From IMG/VR virus record IMGVR_UViG_3300037245_002962, positions 1 through 51,888 of that record: DNA of 51,888 nucleotides, one strand, 5' to 3'. The DNA comes from a virus. The notes below the pieces were generated by a model. The model had not been told where the DNA came from. It was given only the letters and a program-made list of their open reading frames with translations, and made no database searches. Positions 41,354-50,272 of this stretch are shown here, one piece after another. The position numbers and the translations under genes were made by a program. Position 1 is the first letter of the stretch, and each line of letters starts with the position of its first letter.

Positions 41354-41436
41354 GGGCGTGGGAGAGCCTGAGTCCCCAACCTCTTTCTGCCTATTTAAAT
41401 TCAGAAAGCGCTCTACCTGTATTGAGCTACACACCC
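41354..41436 (-). tRNA. Aberrant tRNA-like element (large anticodon loop)
   Basis: Acceptor GGGTGTG/CACGCCC (one G-T pair), D arm GCTC/GAGC after TA, stem CTTTC/GAAAG with a 16-nt loop (or 7-bp stem CTTTCTG/CAGAAAG with a 12-nt loop) in place of the normal 7, and T arm GGGGA-CTCAGGC-TCTCC, which lacks the TTC and conserved A58. The anticodon cannot be assigned. It may be a decaying tRNA, an intron-bearing tRNA or a tRNA mimic. Confidence 0.6.
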
Positions 41437-41489
41437 TAGTGTTATTCTACGCCAATCGTTTCATAAATGCCATCCTTTCTTACGCACTA

Positions 41490-41518
41490 TAAAGGTAATG
41501 CTTTTTTCCGAATTACAA
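41490..41518 (-). promoter_or_regulatory. Promoter for tRNA region
   Basis: Minus strand TTG (41516-41518), 18-nt spacer, TACCTTTA (41490-41497), one base off consensus. Confidence 0.5.
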
Positions 41519-41579
41519 AACTTTTATGAGATTATTTTTAAAATTCCACTGTCATTCCATATATCACACTATTTTTTTT

Positions 41580-44189
41580 TTAAATCAAATTAACCCACGC
41601 ACTATTTTCGTAACCTTGAAATTTATTAAGTGTAGTATTATATATCATCATCCCGTTAACTGCAGCTAAAGCATCTCTCTGGGTTGTGGTCATACTTCCT
41701 GCCTGAACCGCACCATTAGTTGATATGATTGAACCCTTCACTTCTAAGCCCAAATCGTATGCATATACCCCCTCTGGAGTGCTGGTTCCTACCATATAAA
41801 TAGTCGAATTATCTGATCTTACATAGAGTCCTTGAGGACTTCCGTTCTCTGCATTAACATTAAAGAGGTTCACTAATACCGCAGTACTAACCATCCAAGG
41901 AGTGTGTAAATGGTACTCGTGGATATCATCTTCAGCGGAACCGTCCATGACGTACATGCGCCGACCATCCGAACTAAACCGAACAGCAGTTGGATTATCT
42001 ATATCGGTCCCAAATGTGTTTACATGAATCACATCTCCTAGCTCCCACGGTGTACTTAAACTAAATTGCTGTACCGCCTTACTTCCAGTGCCGATGACAT
42101 ACATTCTAGTTCCATCAGGACTAAGTACAACCCCGTCAGGAGATGTTTCCCAAGCGCTGACATCAAAGGATTCGGCCAAATTAAATGTAGCGAGATTCCA
42201 CGCAAGGATCGATGTCCATCTAGTGACCGTATCGTCTCCCGCATCACATAGATACATCGTTCTACCATCGGTCGCAAAGTGGATTCCAGTAGCATTCGTA
42301 CTATCAGAGTCAATATCCTTCGTCGTTGGAGAACCAACTGTACTTAAGTCCCAAGGAGTGGTTAGTGGGTATTCCCATATTGTACTATTACCAACACCGC
42401 CATTAGTTATTCCAACGATATACATTTTCTCCCCATCCCAACTAAAGGTAAGATCTCGTTCGGCAATATTTTCCGCGCTACTATCATAATAGCCATTTAG
42501 AACTGCGGTATGTGTATGACCGACGCATGAAACCCGTTCTGCGGCTTCGCACTGCGTGGAATTATCGTGAAAGTTAAGACTGTTTGCTATGGTTACGCCC
42601 CCTGAAAATGAGGGGCTATCCTGTGGGGCTTTCGTGTCTACAAAAGCATCCAGTGCCTCAATATCAATGCCGTTAATTAATCCATCGACTGTGATATTAC
42701 TGCTAACCCATAGATTACCATTACTATCTACGAAGGCAACTGCAACGCCATTACTGTCTTTAAAATAAACCTTTTTACTGCCATTCGCATCCCCTACTTT
42801 GAGGTTTATATCTTTCGTAACAGAATTGATTGTAAACGTGGCTTGCCCTTGCATTGTTAAGTCATTGCTAGAATGGATCATGCCCGTGCGAGAAGCTGTG
42901 ATGTATAATCGGAAAGATTCATCACCTTCTGGGGCTCTTCTCCAGATCCTAAGATCTCTTCCGTCTTCATTATCCGCCACTTCAGACACACCAAAGCAAT
43001 CCACATCCCCGTCTGCCTTGGGCATTAGCTTCATCGGAACATCAGAAACAGTAGGAATTACTAGATAGTCAGTGCTACCTGTGGCGCTCGTGAATCTTAT
43101 AACATCAGCATTGGCTCGAATTTGCCCGACAGAAGATCCATTATAAGTAAGATGTATAAAAGGGTTGTTGCCAGTTCGAGCCAGCCGTAGTCCGCCATCA
43201 GCAATCGATAAATCTGAGCCGTCGAATGTGAGAGCACTGCCCGTTTCTAGACCATTCCCTAGATCTGAACCAAAGGCTACCTGACCTGCCGTAGCCCCTT
43301 TTAAGTCTGATATATATCCACCTGAAGAACCGAGCAAGTCCCATTTAGCCGAATTTTCCGCAAATGTTCCATTTTGGACTCCTGATGTATTACAGATATA
43401 AATCTTTCTGTCACGAATCAGCCATTGTCCGAGTTCGTAAGTACCTCCATCTTCATATGGTTCAGTTTGTAATAATTGATCTTCCTTAATAAAAGAAGTA
43501 TCTGCTGCAATCCATATATTTGTATTGGTAGCATCCATTTTAAAAGAGAAGTCTCCATCACTCGAATATCTCACAAAATAAGTAGCGTCCTCTTCATATT
43601 CTATATATCCACTATAAGCGGCCTGAACCTCGCTATCAGCGGGGAATTGACTAGCGGGATAGATTTGATCAAAAACGTTTAATCTAGTATCATCATTACC
43701 TTTCCAAATTTGAATCCTTACAGGTTTTGTTGCTGCTGTTGAGTGTGTCTTATAGTACACATTATTGGATATTATACGAGCGGGGGAATAGATGGAAAGC
43801 TCTAGCAATTTACCTGTAAAACTTCCTGACTCATCTGATTGATATACCATTCTGGGAGAATACGCATACGCATCAATTATCTGCAATTCTGCTGTGGATA
43901 CTCCATTTTTAAACTCAGTATGAGGAATAAAGCGGAGGTGTCCATCCCTAGTCTCAATAGCTAAATGAGGCCCAACACCAGCCATTCCAGCATTACGCCC
44001 TATCCATAATGTATCTGCACCAGTTTCTAAAGATGATGGTTGCCATATACCTTCTATAAGTTTTTGTATCTCTGGAAATCCAGTTTCTGAATCTATAGAA
44101 AATCTTCTACTTCCTTCAATAAATTCATCTCCATTTATATAAATACAATCTCCTTTGTTATATTTTGATACTCCTTTAAAATAAGTCAT
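41580..44189 (-). CDS. Large tail fibre/spike with propeller-like repeats
   Basis: An 869-residue protein. The N-terminal third is beta-rich (TYELGQWLIRDRKIYICNTS, a typical carbohydrate/fibre segment), the middle has GxTAGQVAFG and fibre repeats, and about residues 565-800 carry five or so repeats of the form SPDGTRMYVIGTGSKAVQQF (propeller-type). The C terminus (ALAAVNGMMIYNTTLNKFQG) is a fibre-tip motif shared in style with the 5736-6914 protein. Likely receptor binding. Not near the tail genes but in a separate fibre module. Confidence 0.7.
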   Translation of the reverse strand: MTYFKGVSKYNKGDCIYINGDEFIEGSRRFSIDSETGFPEIQKLIEGIWQPSSLETGADTLWIGRNAGMAGVGPHLAIETRDGHLRFIPHTEFKNGVSTAELQIIDAYAYSPRMVYQSDESGSFTGKLLELSIYSPARIISNNVYYKTHSTAATKPVRIQIWKGNDDTRLNVFDQIYPASQFPADSEVQAAYSGYIEYEEDATYFVRYSSDGDFSFKMDATNTNIWIAADTSFIKEDQLLQTEPYEDGGTYELGQWLIRDRKIYICNTSGVQNGTFAENSAKWDLLGSSGGYISDLKGATAGQVAFGSDLGNGLETGSALTFDGSDLSIADGGLRLARTGNNPFIHLTYNGSSVGQIRANADVIRFTSATGSTDYLVIPTVSDVPMKLMPKADGDVDCFGVSEVADNEDGRDLRIWRRAPEGDESFRLYITASRTGMIHSSNDLTMQGQATFTINSVTKDINLKVGDANGSKKVYFKDSNGVAVAFVDSNGNLWVSSNITVDGLINGIDIEALDAFVDTKAPQDSPSFSGGVTIANSLNFHDNSTQCEAAERVSCVGHTHTAVLNGYYDSSAENIAERDLTFSWDGEKMYIVGITNGGVGNSTIWEYPLTTPWDLSTVGSPTTKDIDSDSTNATGIHFATDGRTMYLCDAGDDTVTRWTSILAWNLATFNLAESFDVSAWETSPDGVVLSPDGTRMYVIGTGSKAVQQFSLSTPWELGDVIHVNTFGTDIDNPTAVRFSSDGRRMYVMDGSAEDDIHEYHLHTPWMVSTAVLVNLFNVNAENGSPQGLYVRSDNSTIYMVGTSTPEGVYAYDLGLEVKGSIISTNGAVQAGSMTTTQRDALAAVNGMMIYNTTLNKFQGYENSAWVNLI

Positions 44190-44198
44190 ATTTTTAAT

Positions 44199-46058
44199 TT
44201 ATATTATTGCCCAACCAAATCCTGAAATGTATTGTAAAGATATTGATTCCATATCTAGTAAGTTATGGTTAGTTCCAGAACCATCTATATTATTACCATT
44301 TGGATTTATATCACATGTAAATGTATTATCTATACATTTTATATTACACAGTCTTCCATGAACAGGCGATGATTCTAATGTTATTGTCACTGTATTATTT
44401 GTAGCATCTGCAAATATAGTATAATCAGTTGATGCCATGGTATAATCTGCTGTTTTTATAGATAGTGGTCTCGCAGGTGCTATTAGGGTATCAGTAATCT
44501 CAAGATCACCAGTAGTTTTAGCACCTGCTAGGGTGGTTTCCATGCGAGTATTTCCACCGTAACTCAATTTGACTCCCGCATCTATCCCATCCTCACCAAA
44601 CCATATTGCATCATGGTATTCTGCGCCCAAACCTCTAACTTGGATAGCTTTCCCTCCACCACTATCATAATTAAATCTAGCCCCATACGTACCACCCACT
44701 CTTGTGAAAGATAAAGGAATTGATCCAACATCTTTTTTAAAAACACCACTTCCTCCATCAAAGTTTCCTGAAGCATCTATTACTACTATGTCTCCAATAG
44801 ATAATGTCTGAGCGTTCCAAGGGATGTCCGATCTGTTCGCAGTTGCCGAGCTGTAGTATCCGACTGCACTGTGGTCGCCCCAACTATATGCAGAATCGTA
44901 ATTTGCCAAATCTGTCGCTGTAATATTATCGAGATCCGATTTATTAGTGTGTGTATGCTCATTAGGTATGTTTGTCAGATTACTGGCATTTAAAACAGGA
45001 AGCTTACCATCGGATTCAGTTTTAACCAATTGCGAATTCCCATTAAACGCATTCCCCTCCAGCGTTGTATTCGCATCATTCTTTTCAGCATCCGAAGGAG
45101 CGTGAGCCGATCCTGAGTGAGTTGTATTCGTATTAACTTCAGCCTGAATAGCAGTGTCGTCATAAACTGTGTCGGTAAATTCCGCACCTACTGGCACTGC
45201 TGTCTCAACAAGCGGGTGAGCAATGTTGGTTTCTTTGGCGGTATTCGTATTAACTTCAGCCTGCAAGGTATCGTGTAGATCTTTCAAGACCTTACCCTGT
45301 CTGGCATCCAAGACGCTTCCAGCAGCGGTTGTGAGCAGATCATTAACAATTGCAGATATATTTATCTTATTAGTTGTTATAGAATCAATTAAATCTTTAT
45401 TTGCCTTAATATAATCAACAAGCTCCTGTACGGTATCAAGGTCGAGATCGTCAGATCCTAATATCGCATTTATACTCTGAATTAAAGTGTGGAGTTTAGC
45501 TAAAGTGTCGCCCTCTGGTTCTACTGCACCTTTTACGCCAGTGATAGCATCACTTACTTCAGTATTATGCCCATGAGTTGTAACGTCACTGGAGGTCTCG
45601 TTGACTTCAGCACCTTCGTCTATGAGATCTAATTTATCCTTCAATACTGTTGTGAAATTTTCTTCGGTCTGTTCGAATGCGTTGAAATGCAACACACCAG
45701 ATAGATCGCTGTATCCAACACTCATGCGAGTTTGAACGCCATCAGTAGCCATCGCGGCTGCAATATCCTGAACCTGTTCTACTGGTAGGGCGGTCAGATT
45801 ACCACCACCAATCTCAGGGAGGTCTCCGTAGTAATCAAGTTTCACGAGTCCGTATTTACTATTTGTGGCATTCCCCAGCATCGTAGTATCTGGATGATTA
45901 GCCTCAGCATCCGAAGGAGCATGAACGGCTGTATGTGTATTCATTAATTCTTCAGTATAATCAGCTAAATTACTCAGAGTGTTAAGTAACCAAGTTCTCC
46001 AATTTGCGAATAAGGTTACTCCGTTTTCATATAAATCGTTAAATGTAGGTCTTGCCAT
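44199..46058 (-). CDS. Tail fibre protein (619 aa)
   Basis: N terminus MARPTFNDLYENGVTLFANW is likely a tail-attachment segment. The shaft has repeats such as TAVHAPSDAEANHPDTT (twice, with variation) and AEVNTNT. The C terminus (TITLESSPVHGRLCNIKC; then SISLQYISGFGW) resembles the beta domain at phage spike ends. It and the 869-residue protein form the distal adsorption module. Confidence 0.7.
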   Translation of the reverse strand: MARPTFNDLYENGVTLFANWRTWLLNTLSNLADYTEELMNTHTAVHAPSDAEANHPDTTMLGNATNSKYGLVKLDYYGDLPEIGGGNLTALPVEQVQDIAAAMATDGVQTRMSVGYSDLSGVLHFNAFEQTEENFTTVLKDKLDLIDEGAEVNETSSDVTTHGHNTEVSDAITGVKGAVEPEGDTLAKLHTLIQSINAILGSDDLDLDTVQELVDYIKANKDLIDSITTNKINISAIVNDLLTTAAGSVLDARQGKVLKDLHDTLQAEVNTNTAKETNIAHPLVETAVPVGAEFTDTVYDDTAIQAEVNTNTTHSGSAHAPSDAEKNDANTTLEGNAFNGNSQLVKTESDGKLPVLNASNLTNIPNEHTHTNKSDLDNITATDLANYDSAYSWGDHSAVGYYSSATANRSDIPWNAQTLSIGDIVVIDASGNFDGGSGVFKKDVGSIPLSFTRVGGTYGARFNYDSGGGKAIQVRGLGAEYHDAIWFGEDGIDAGVKLSYGGNTRMETTLAGAKTTGDLEITDTLIAPARPLSIKTADYTMASTDYTIFADATNNTVTITLESSPVHGRLCNIKCIDNTFTCDINPNGNNIDGSGTNHNLLDMESISLQYISGFGWAII

Positions 46059-46060
46059 TA

Positions 46061-46258
46061 TTATAAAATTAAATTGTCATTTAGAATTAACGTGTCGTGT
46101 AAGACTAATTTATACCGTAATCTTATACTGACCTCGTCGGTATCTGCCGAGACAGAGCCAATAGGGGTCGGAGTAGGTGATGATATGATCACATACTCTA
46201 GATTGGATGCTATTATCTTTATATCCGTTACCGTATCGCCTATAAGCTTGCTACTCAT
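46061..46258 (-). CDS. Small fibre-module protein (65 aa)
   Basis: Beta-type 65-residue protein (MSSKLIGDTVTDIKIIASNL) packed 2 nt before the fibre gene. Possible fibre chaperone or baseplate link; no family recognised. Confidence 0.5.
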   Translation of the reverse strand: MSSKLIGDTVTDIKIIASNLEYVIISSPTPTPIGSVSADTDEVSIRLRYKLVLHDTLILNDNLIL

Positions 46259-46607
46259 TTATAATTATTTCATCATCGAAAGGTGCATATCTTCTACATG
46301 AGCCGTCCGAAAAGTTAGTATCTTCTTCAAAATAATACGCATGAATAGTATATATTCCTGCGATATAACCATCTAATTCATCGCCATCCACTATTAAGAG
46401 AAAATGTATATTGTCTGCCACCACAAGTAAATCAACTGCACCATCAGGTGTACCTTGGGTTGAATTCCATACATCGTTTGTGAATATTTTAACAATGTCA
46501 ATACCCCTTCGTAATTCTATACGAAGAGGTATATTTCCAATGTCTAATTCAGTACCATCACTTTTTAAGAGATGAAGCGTACGTTTTATTCTGTCTTGAC
46601 TTTTCAT
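46251..46607 (-). CDS. Baseplate/fibre-link-like protein (118 aa)
   Basis: A beta-rich 118-residue protein (RTLHLLKSDGTELDIGNIPL) resembling the N-terminal beta-sandwich of baseplate upper proteins (BppU-type), in weak terms. It overlaps the next gene by 8 nt and starts the fibre module. Role tentative. Confidence 0.5.
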   Translation of the reverse strand: MKSQDRIKRTLHLLKSDGTELDIGNIPLRIELRRGIDIVKIFTNDVWNSTQGTPDGAVDLLVVADNIHFLLIVDGDELDGYIAGIYTIHAYYFEEDTNFSDGSCRRYAPFDDEIIINE

Positions 46608-46665
46608 ATTTGCGCTTTAAATAACTTATGCAAGTTACGAAAAAATCACGACATATTCCTCGGGT

Positions 46666-48240
46666 TTAAAAATTCGGAATATCCATCTGGTCACCATCAG
46701 GAGACTCATCTTCGGATGTAAATTCATCAGGTATCGAATCCGATTCAATATCTTCGATTATAACTATACCGTTGTGATCAGTATTTATATTAGCCCCTTT
46801 TAAAACTCTATGCAACTTATCGATATCATCGACAATGAAGTGATAATGCCTTGCATTAACTCCCTCTATTCTTATTTGTGTTCCATTACTACTCTTAAGC
46901 CCTATAGCTTCCATAGCCCTCTTGAATGCTTTCCATCCAGCATCTTTAAATTTACCCGTTATTTTACTCACTATGTCAGTCCATTCAGTATGCGCAAGTG
47001 CACATTCTTCACCCAAATATTTAGCATAATTATCAGTGCAATACTCCATTAAATCTGGGTTTTGAGCATTAGCCAGTGCTCTTGTTTCGATAGTTGTATG
47101 ATTGTAATTTTCAACATCACAATTATTTTCGAAATATAATTTAACGCATTCAGCCATGAAGCCAATGCAATACTGCCATTCTATAGCTTTATCACCCACC
47201 CAATCCCTAAAGAAATTATGACCAAATTCATCAAATGGTGTTAAATGCTCCCCGTAATAACTAGTGATACCTATAACTCTTCGTCTTCTTCGATCTGATC
47301 CATCATTAGCAATTAGTCCGTAATTAGAAGTAATTACAAATTTCCCAGATTGGCTAAATGCAACCTGTTTTGGCTGTATTTGTTTTCTCTCTATAGTCAT
47401 TACATTAGTAGAACTTGGATATAAACCTTTGTAATTAAACTTCTGAGTAACATCATCAATCAGTATTATATCCGAATAAGGATTGATGCTTTGGAAATTA
47501 AATTGGCTGTCTTCCTTATATTTTTTACCATCAATGAAGCTGACGTTTCTAATAAGACTAAGAAAATCATTAGCAATCAAACTCTTACCAGTTCCACCAT
47601 TCGATTTATTATTATCATTTTCATCACCATCACTAAATACTATAATGTACGGTTTAGATTCATCCTTAAAGCTATGCATCAAATATCCTAATGCGATCAT
47701 TAAGGCTTTAATACCATCTGTACTAACAGCATTTTGACAGAATTTATAGAATACGCCTTTTTTATAATCCTTAAATAAATCAGGATTAACTGAGACTTCA
47801 TTGACATTTTCAGCCCATACCTTACAGTCGTTTAATTCAAATAAATCCCATGGAGTTAATTTATGGGACGTACTATTCCTGTCTATTTCAATTATTCCGT
47901 TTTGGAAAAACAACCTACATGTGTTTCTATCATCCTTATAGGGAGTGTATTGTATCCTGTCAAGGTGAGCAACTATTCGTTGTAGCATATTTTCCTTGTA
48001 CTTGCGAATCAATTCTTCTTTATGCTCATTACCTTCAGCAAATGAAAGTATATAATTCCACATATCATCAAGATTGGCAAGCTCAATTTTATTGCTGCTC
48101 TCCCTGCATAATATAGAATCTTTTAACATGCCCCCATCAGATAAATTTCTGTATCCAGCATTCCTTAATAGGTTGATAATAGCAGTTCGACGAATCCCAT
48201 TATACGCTCCTTCTTTGTTTTTAGTAAATAGGTTCATCAT
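46666..48240 (-). CDS. SF3 replicative helicase (D5/primase-helicase type)
   Basis: A 524-residue protein: Walker A NGGTGKSLI near residue 213, Walker B IILIDDVTQ near 258, and SF3 motif C GKFVITSNYG near 302, followed by DRRRRRVIG (arginine finger region). The N-terminal half may be a D5_N-like domain. SF3 helicases unwind DNA at phage origins. No primase motif seen; the TOPRIM protein at 39758 would supply that. A second ATG follows the first. Confidence 0.85.
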   Translation of the reverse strand: MMNLFTKNKEGAYNGIRRTAIINLLRNAGYRNLSDGGMLKDSILCRESSNKIELANLDDMWNYILSFAEGNEHKEELIRKYKENMLQRIVAHLDRIQYTPYKDDRNTCRLFFQNGIIEIDRNSTSHKLTPWDLFELNDCKVWAENVNEVSVNPDLFKDYKKGVFYKFCQNAVSTDGIKALMIALGYLMHSFKDESKPYIIVFSDGDENDNNKSNGGTGKSLIANDFLSLIRNVSFIDGKKYKEDSQFNFQSINPYSDIILIDDVTQKFNYKGLYPSSTNVMTIERKQIQPKQVAFSQSGKFVITSNYGLIANDGSDRRRRRVIGITSYYGEHLTPFDEFGHNFFRDWVGDKAIEWQYCIGFMAECVKLYFENNCDVENYNHTTIETRALANAQNPDLMEYCTDNYAKYLGEECALAHTEWTDIVSKITGKFKDAGWKAFKRAMEAIGLKSSNGTQIRIEGVNARHYHFIVDDIDKLHRVLKGANINTDHNGIVIIEDIESDSIPDEFTSEDESPDGDQMDIPNF

Positions 48241-48302
48241 TCCGCATTTTCCTCCTCAGCATGTATATGTATATCTATATTCATATTCGATCTTATAGTT
48301 TC

Positions 48303-48310
48303 CAAAGGTA
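48303..48310 (-). promoter_or_regulatory. Promoter for SF3 helicase
   Basis: Minus strand TACCTTTG, a full match to TAnnTTTG, 63 nt upstream of the ATG. A 15-codon leader frame (48237-48284) stops in overlap with the helicase start. Confidence 0.55.
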
Positions 48311-48430
48311 GTTAAAAATATTTACATTAAATATCATCCTTAATATGATGGCAAACTCCGTTCGCTTCAGGCTTACTCCACTTTTTTGTTTTAATTAAAA
48401 TACCTTAAGACTGAAGAAGATTCGACTTTG

Positions 48431-48820
48431 CTATAGCTCCTCCTCTGTTATATAGAATTCTCTTGGAATTCCTACGGCATATCCGAGTTCACGAAGTAAA
48501 TCTGCTATGGTAGAAGATATATCTCCAGTACTATTAAATTTGGCTATAAATATAGGTTTTACATTCACATCATATTGCCTTTGCGGATCCTTCGTTAAAG
48601 ACATGACGAGATCGAATGTCTTCCTGAAATCCTCATCACTGAGATCATTGAATTCTTTCAAGACCAATTCGCAGGAATCATATTCCCCATACTTAATACA
48701 CTCAAGTTGCGTTGGAGATAATTTAACTATCGTGACATCACTATCCCCTTTGTATGTGATGCGGACGAGACAGGATTCTAAATAACGTCCCGCCCATTTA
48801 AGTAATTCTATGTCTTTCAT
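48431..48820 (-). CDS. Hypothetical protein (129 aa)
   Basis: Alpha/beta protein (MKDIELLKWAGRYLESCLVR) with LRELGYAVGIPREFYI near the C terminus. It is the last gene of the small-gene group and sits upstream of the helicase. No family recognised. Confidence 0.6.
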   Translation of the reverse strand: MKDIELLKWAGRYLESCLVRITYKGDSDVTIVKLSPTQLECIKYGEYDSCELVLKEFNDLSDEDFRKTFDLVMSLTKDPQRQYDVNVKPIFIAKFNSTGDISSTIADLLRELGYAVGIPREFYITEEEL

Positions 48821-48837
48821 ATCATTTGTATTTTGGT

Positions 48838-48921
48838 TTATATGTCTGCCATTCTGGCAGTCTCTCCTGACATTTTGTCATGTATTTCATTCCATCTCGT
48901 TATTAGATGGTGATCTGCCAT
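48838..48921 (-). CDS. Possible 27-residue peptide over the palindromic repeats
   Basis: Frame MADHHLITRWNEIHDKMSG and so on, ending ARMADI. It overlaps two of the four palindromes and is just long enough to be real in this packed region. No RBS is clear. Confidence 0.25.
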   Translation of the reverse strand: MADHHLITRWNEIHDKMSGETARMADI

Positions 48922-48947
48922 TATGTCATCATGCTGCCATTTTGACA
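48847..48947. repeat. Four TGnCA-nnn-TGnCA palindromes (operators or iterons)
   Basis: On the plus strand: TGCCATTCTGGCA (48847-48859), TGACATTTTGTCA (48868-48880), TGCCATTATGTCA (48916-48928) and TGCCATTTTGACA (48935-48947). The first two are perfect dyads. Centres are 21, 48 and 19 bp apart, so pairs sit near two helical turns. A further dyad CCATCT/AGATGG lies at 48892-48910. The array is upstream of the helicase gene. Confidence 0.6.
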
Positions 48948-48959
48948 GTGATGGTATGA

Positions 48960-49103
48960 TTAACCAAGAAGGTGTTCGAATAAAATGAATTCAAGTTGAG
49001 TTCCGCAATCCCCATTTGGCATGTATATGCCTATAGGAGTGAATATGCCTCTCCTGAAATATCCCACCTGTAATGTTATTATGTCCATATAATATTCACG
49101 CAT
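48960..49103 (-). CDS. Small protein (47 aa)
   Basis: Begins MREYYMDIITLQVGYFRRGI, beta-type, overlapping the upstream stop by 8 nt (ATGCGTGA). Translational overlap supports it. No family recognised. Confidence 0.5.
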   Translation of the reverse strand: MREYYMDIITLQVGYFRRGIFTPIGIYMPNGDCGTQLEFILFEHLLG

Positions 49104-49287
49104 GGTATATTTTTTTAGCTGATTCCAAAACAAACTCGATTAACGCTTTCTGATTCTGCATCCTAGCTGGATAGTACAGGCATCGCATACATACGATACC
49201 GCTACAGCCTACCCTGTCGCATAAATCCCCTTTTCTCGGGGCATCTACTAATGGAGGTGGAATTATAAATCCTTTGAATTTTTTCAT
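49096..49287 (-). CDS. Small Cys protein (63 aa)
   Basis: Contains CDRVGCSGIVCMRCLYYPAR, a compact set of four Cys that may bind zinc. Overlaps the upstream gene by 4 nt. No family recognised. Confidence 0.6.
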   Translation of the reverse strand: MKKFKGFIIPPPLVDAPRKGDLCDRVGCSGIVCMRCLYYPARMQNQKALIEFVLESAKKIYHA

Positions 49288-49544
49288 GATATCTTTCTTT
49301 TAAATAAATAATCCTTAGTTGTGTATCCAAAGACAGGTGAGTTGAGATAGACCCTTACAACATGAACTGCTTCCCATCCATCCTCTCCTATTTCCAGAAG
49401 TATATCTACGTATTCATTCAAATCCCTGAAGCTAACTGGAGCGATCATATATTCGATTTCACCTATTGGACGATTCGTTGAAATAACCCTTATTGGTGGC
49501 TGATCAAACAAATCTTTGATAAATTTATTAAATGCCTTCTTCAT
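49284..49544 (-). CDS. Hypothetical protein (86 aa)
   Basis: MKKAFNKFIKDLFDQPPIRV followed by an alpha/beta region (EDGWEAVHVVRVYLNSP). Coupled to the next gene by an ATGA overlap. No family recognised. Confidence 0.6.
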   Translation of the reverse strand: MKKAFNKFIKDLFDQPPIRVISTNRPIGEIEYMIAPVSFRDLNEYVDILLEIGEDGWEAVHVVRVYLNSPVFGYTTKDYLFKRKIS

Positions 49545-49552
49545 ATCTTCTT

Positions 49553-49747
49553 TTATTGATTTCCTTTATGAATGTGAATAACCTGTTCTCCTTTGCAAAT
49601 TGGACAGCAATTAGGATCATGGAAACAGGGTCTTGTCATTACGGAATAAATTCCCACAGGAATCTCTGTGACTGCATCAGGATTAATGCCAGTTCCATAA
49701 CAATGAGGACATGTTTTAGTCCCTATTTTATATCTTATATGTGCCAT
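49553..49747 (-). CDS. Zinc-ribbon protein (64 aa)
   Basis: CPHCYGTG near the N terminus and CCPICKG near the C terminus, a split zinc ribbon like those of DnaJ-type CxxCxGxG modules. I use ATG 49747; an in-frame GTG precedes it. Function unknown. Confidence 0.62.
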   Translation of the reverse strand: MAHIRYKIGTKTCPHCYGTGINPDAVTEIPVGIYSVMTRPCFHDPNCCPICKGEQVIHIHKGNQ

Positions 49748-49974
49748 CACATGTTATTAATAAAATGATGAATTTCCCTCGCATAATAATCCAACTTATA
49801 TTCTGGGATTAAGTTTGTATTCAAATTCATACCATCTATTACCTTGAATGTAGTATCCATATCCCCTTCGATACCAAAATCAAATGTGTCGTTTAAAATT
49901 CTACGGAATATCAACTTAACACCATTACGGGTTATTCCATATCTAACGATCCTATCAATCTTCTCTTGCTTCAT
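49747..49974 (-). CDS. Hypothetical protein (75 aa)
   Basis: ATG 49974 (MKQEKIDRIVRYGITRNGVK); an in-frame GTG at 49980 is also possible. Alpha/beta protein, overlapping both neighbours. No family recognised. Confidence 0.55.
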   Translation of the reverse strand: MKQEKIDRIVRYGITRNGVKLIFRRILNDTFDFGIEGDMDTTFKVIDGMNLNTNLIPEYKLDYYAREIHHFINNM

Positions 49975-50272
49975 CTTCACCCTCTAATGCTTTAGTTATT
50001 ACTCTTTCGCCCTCTTTCTTAACCCACTCTATGTAGGAGTAATTCTTAAACACTGCCTGAGCGAATTGCAATAGAGCTTTAGAAGCAACCATTAATCTTG
50101 CATTCGCAAGTGATTGCTCTGATGTATCCCAAATCCCAGCAATAACTAAATCATTCCTGTCTTCGCCTTTATCAAAGTTGTTTTCATCTCGTCGGATCGA
50201 AATTATTCTGATACCATCCTGTCTGACAATTCTAAAAAACCACTCTCCTCCTGTTCCTTTAAATTTTTCCAT
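49955..50272 (-). CDS. Conserved phage hypothetical (105 aa)
   Basis: Starts MEKFKGTGGEWFFRIVRQDG and has SEQSLANARLMVASKALLQF. The pattern of a W-F start with later A-N-A-x-L-x-x-A/S-x-x-L-L resembles a widespread phage hypothetical family ('LIAAAPELLEAL' type). Function unknown. Confidence 0.65.
   Translation of the reverse strand: MEKFKGTGGEWFFRIVRQDGIRIISIRRDENNFDKGEDRNDLVIAGIWDTSEQSLANARLMVASKALLQFAQAVFKNYSYIEWVKKEGERVITKALEGEDEARED

Noticed and set aside
41225-41434. Open frame of 69 aa across the tRNA region
   Set aside because: It overlaps the tRNA-like element and its hairpins; its sequence is low quality as protein.
41354-41436. Suppressor tRNA and stop-codon reassignment in the phage
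   Set aside because: Genes end normally at TAA, TGA and TAG with closely packed next starts and there is no sign of in-frame stop read-through; the anticodon cannot be assigned.
48311-48395. Start-less frame with WSKPEANGVCHHI on the minus strand
   Set aside because: Reads like protein but has no start codon in frame after the preceding stop; may be a decayed gene, not supportable.
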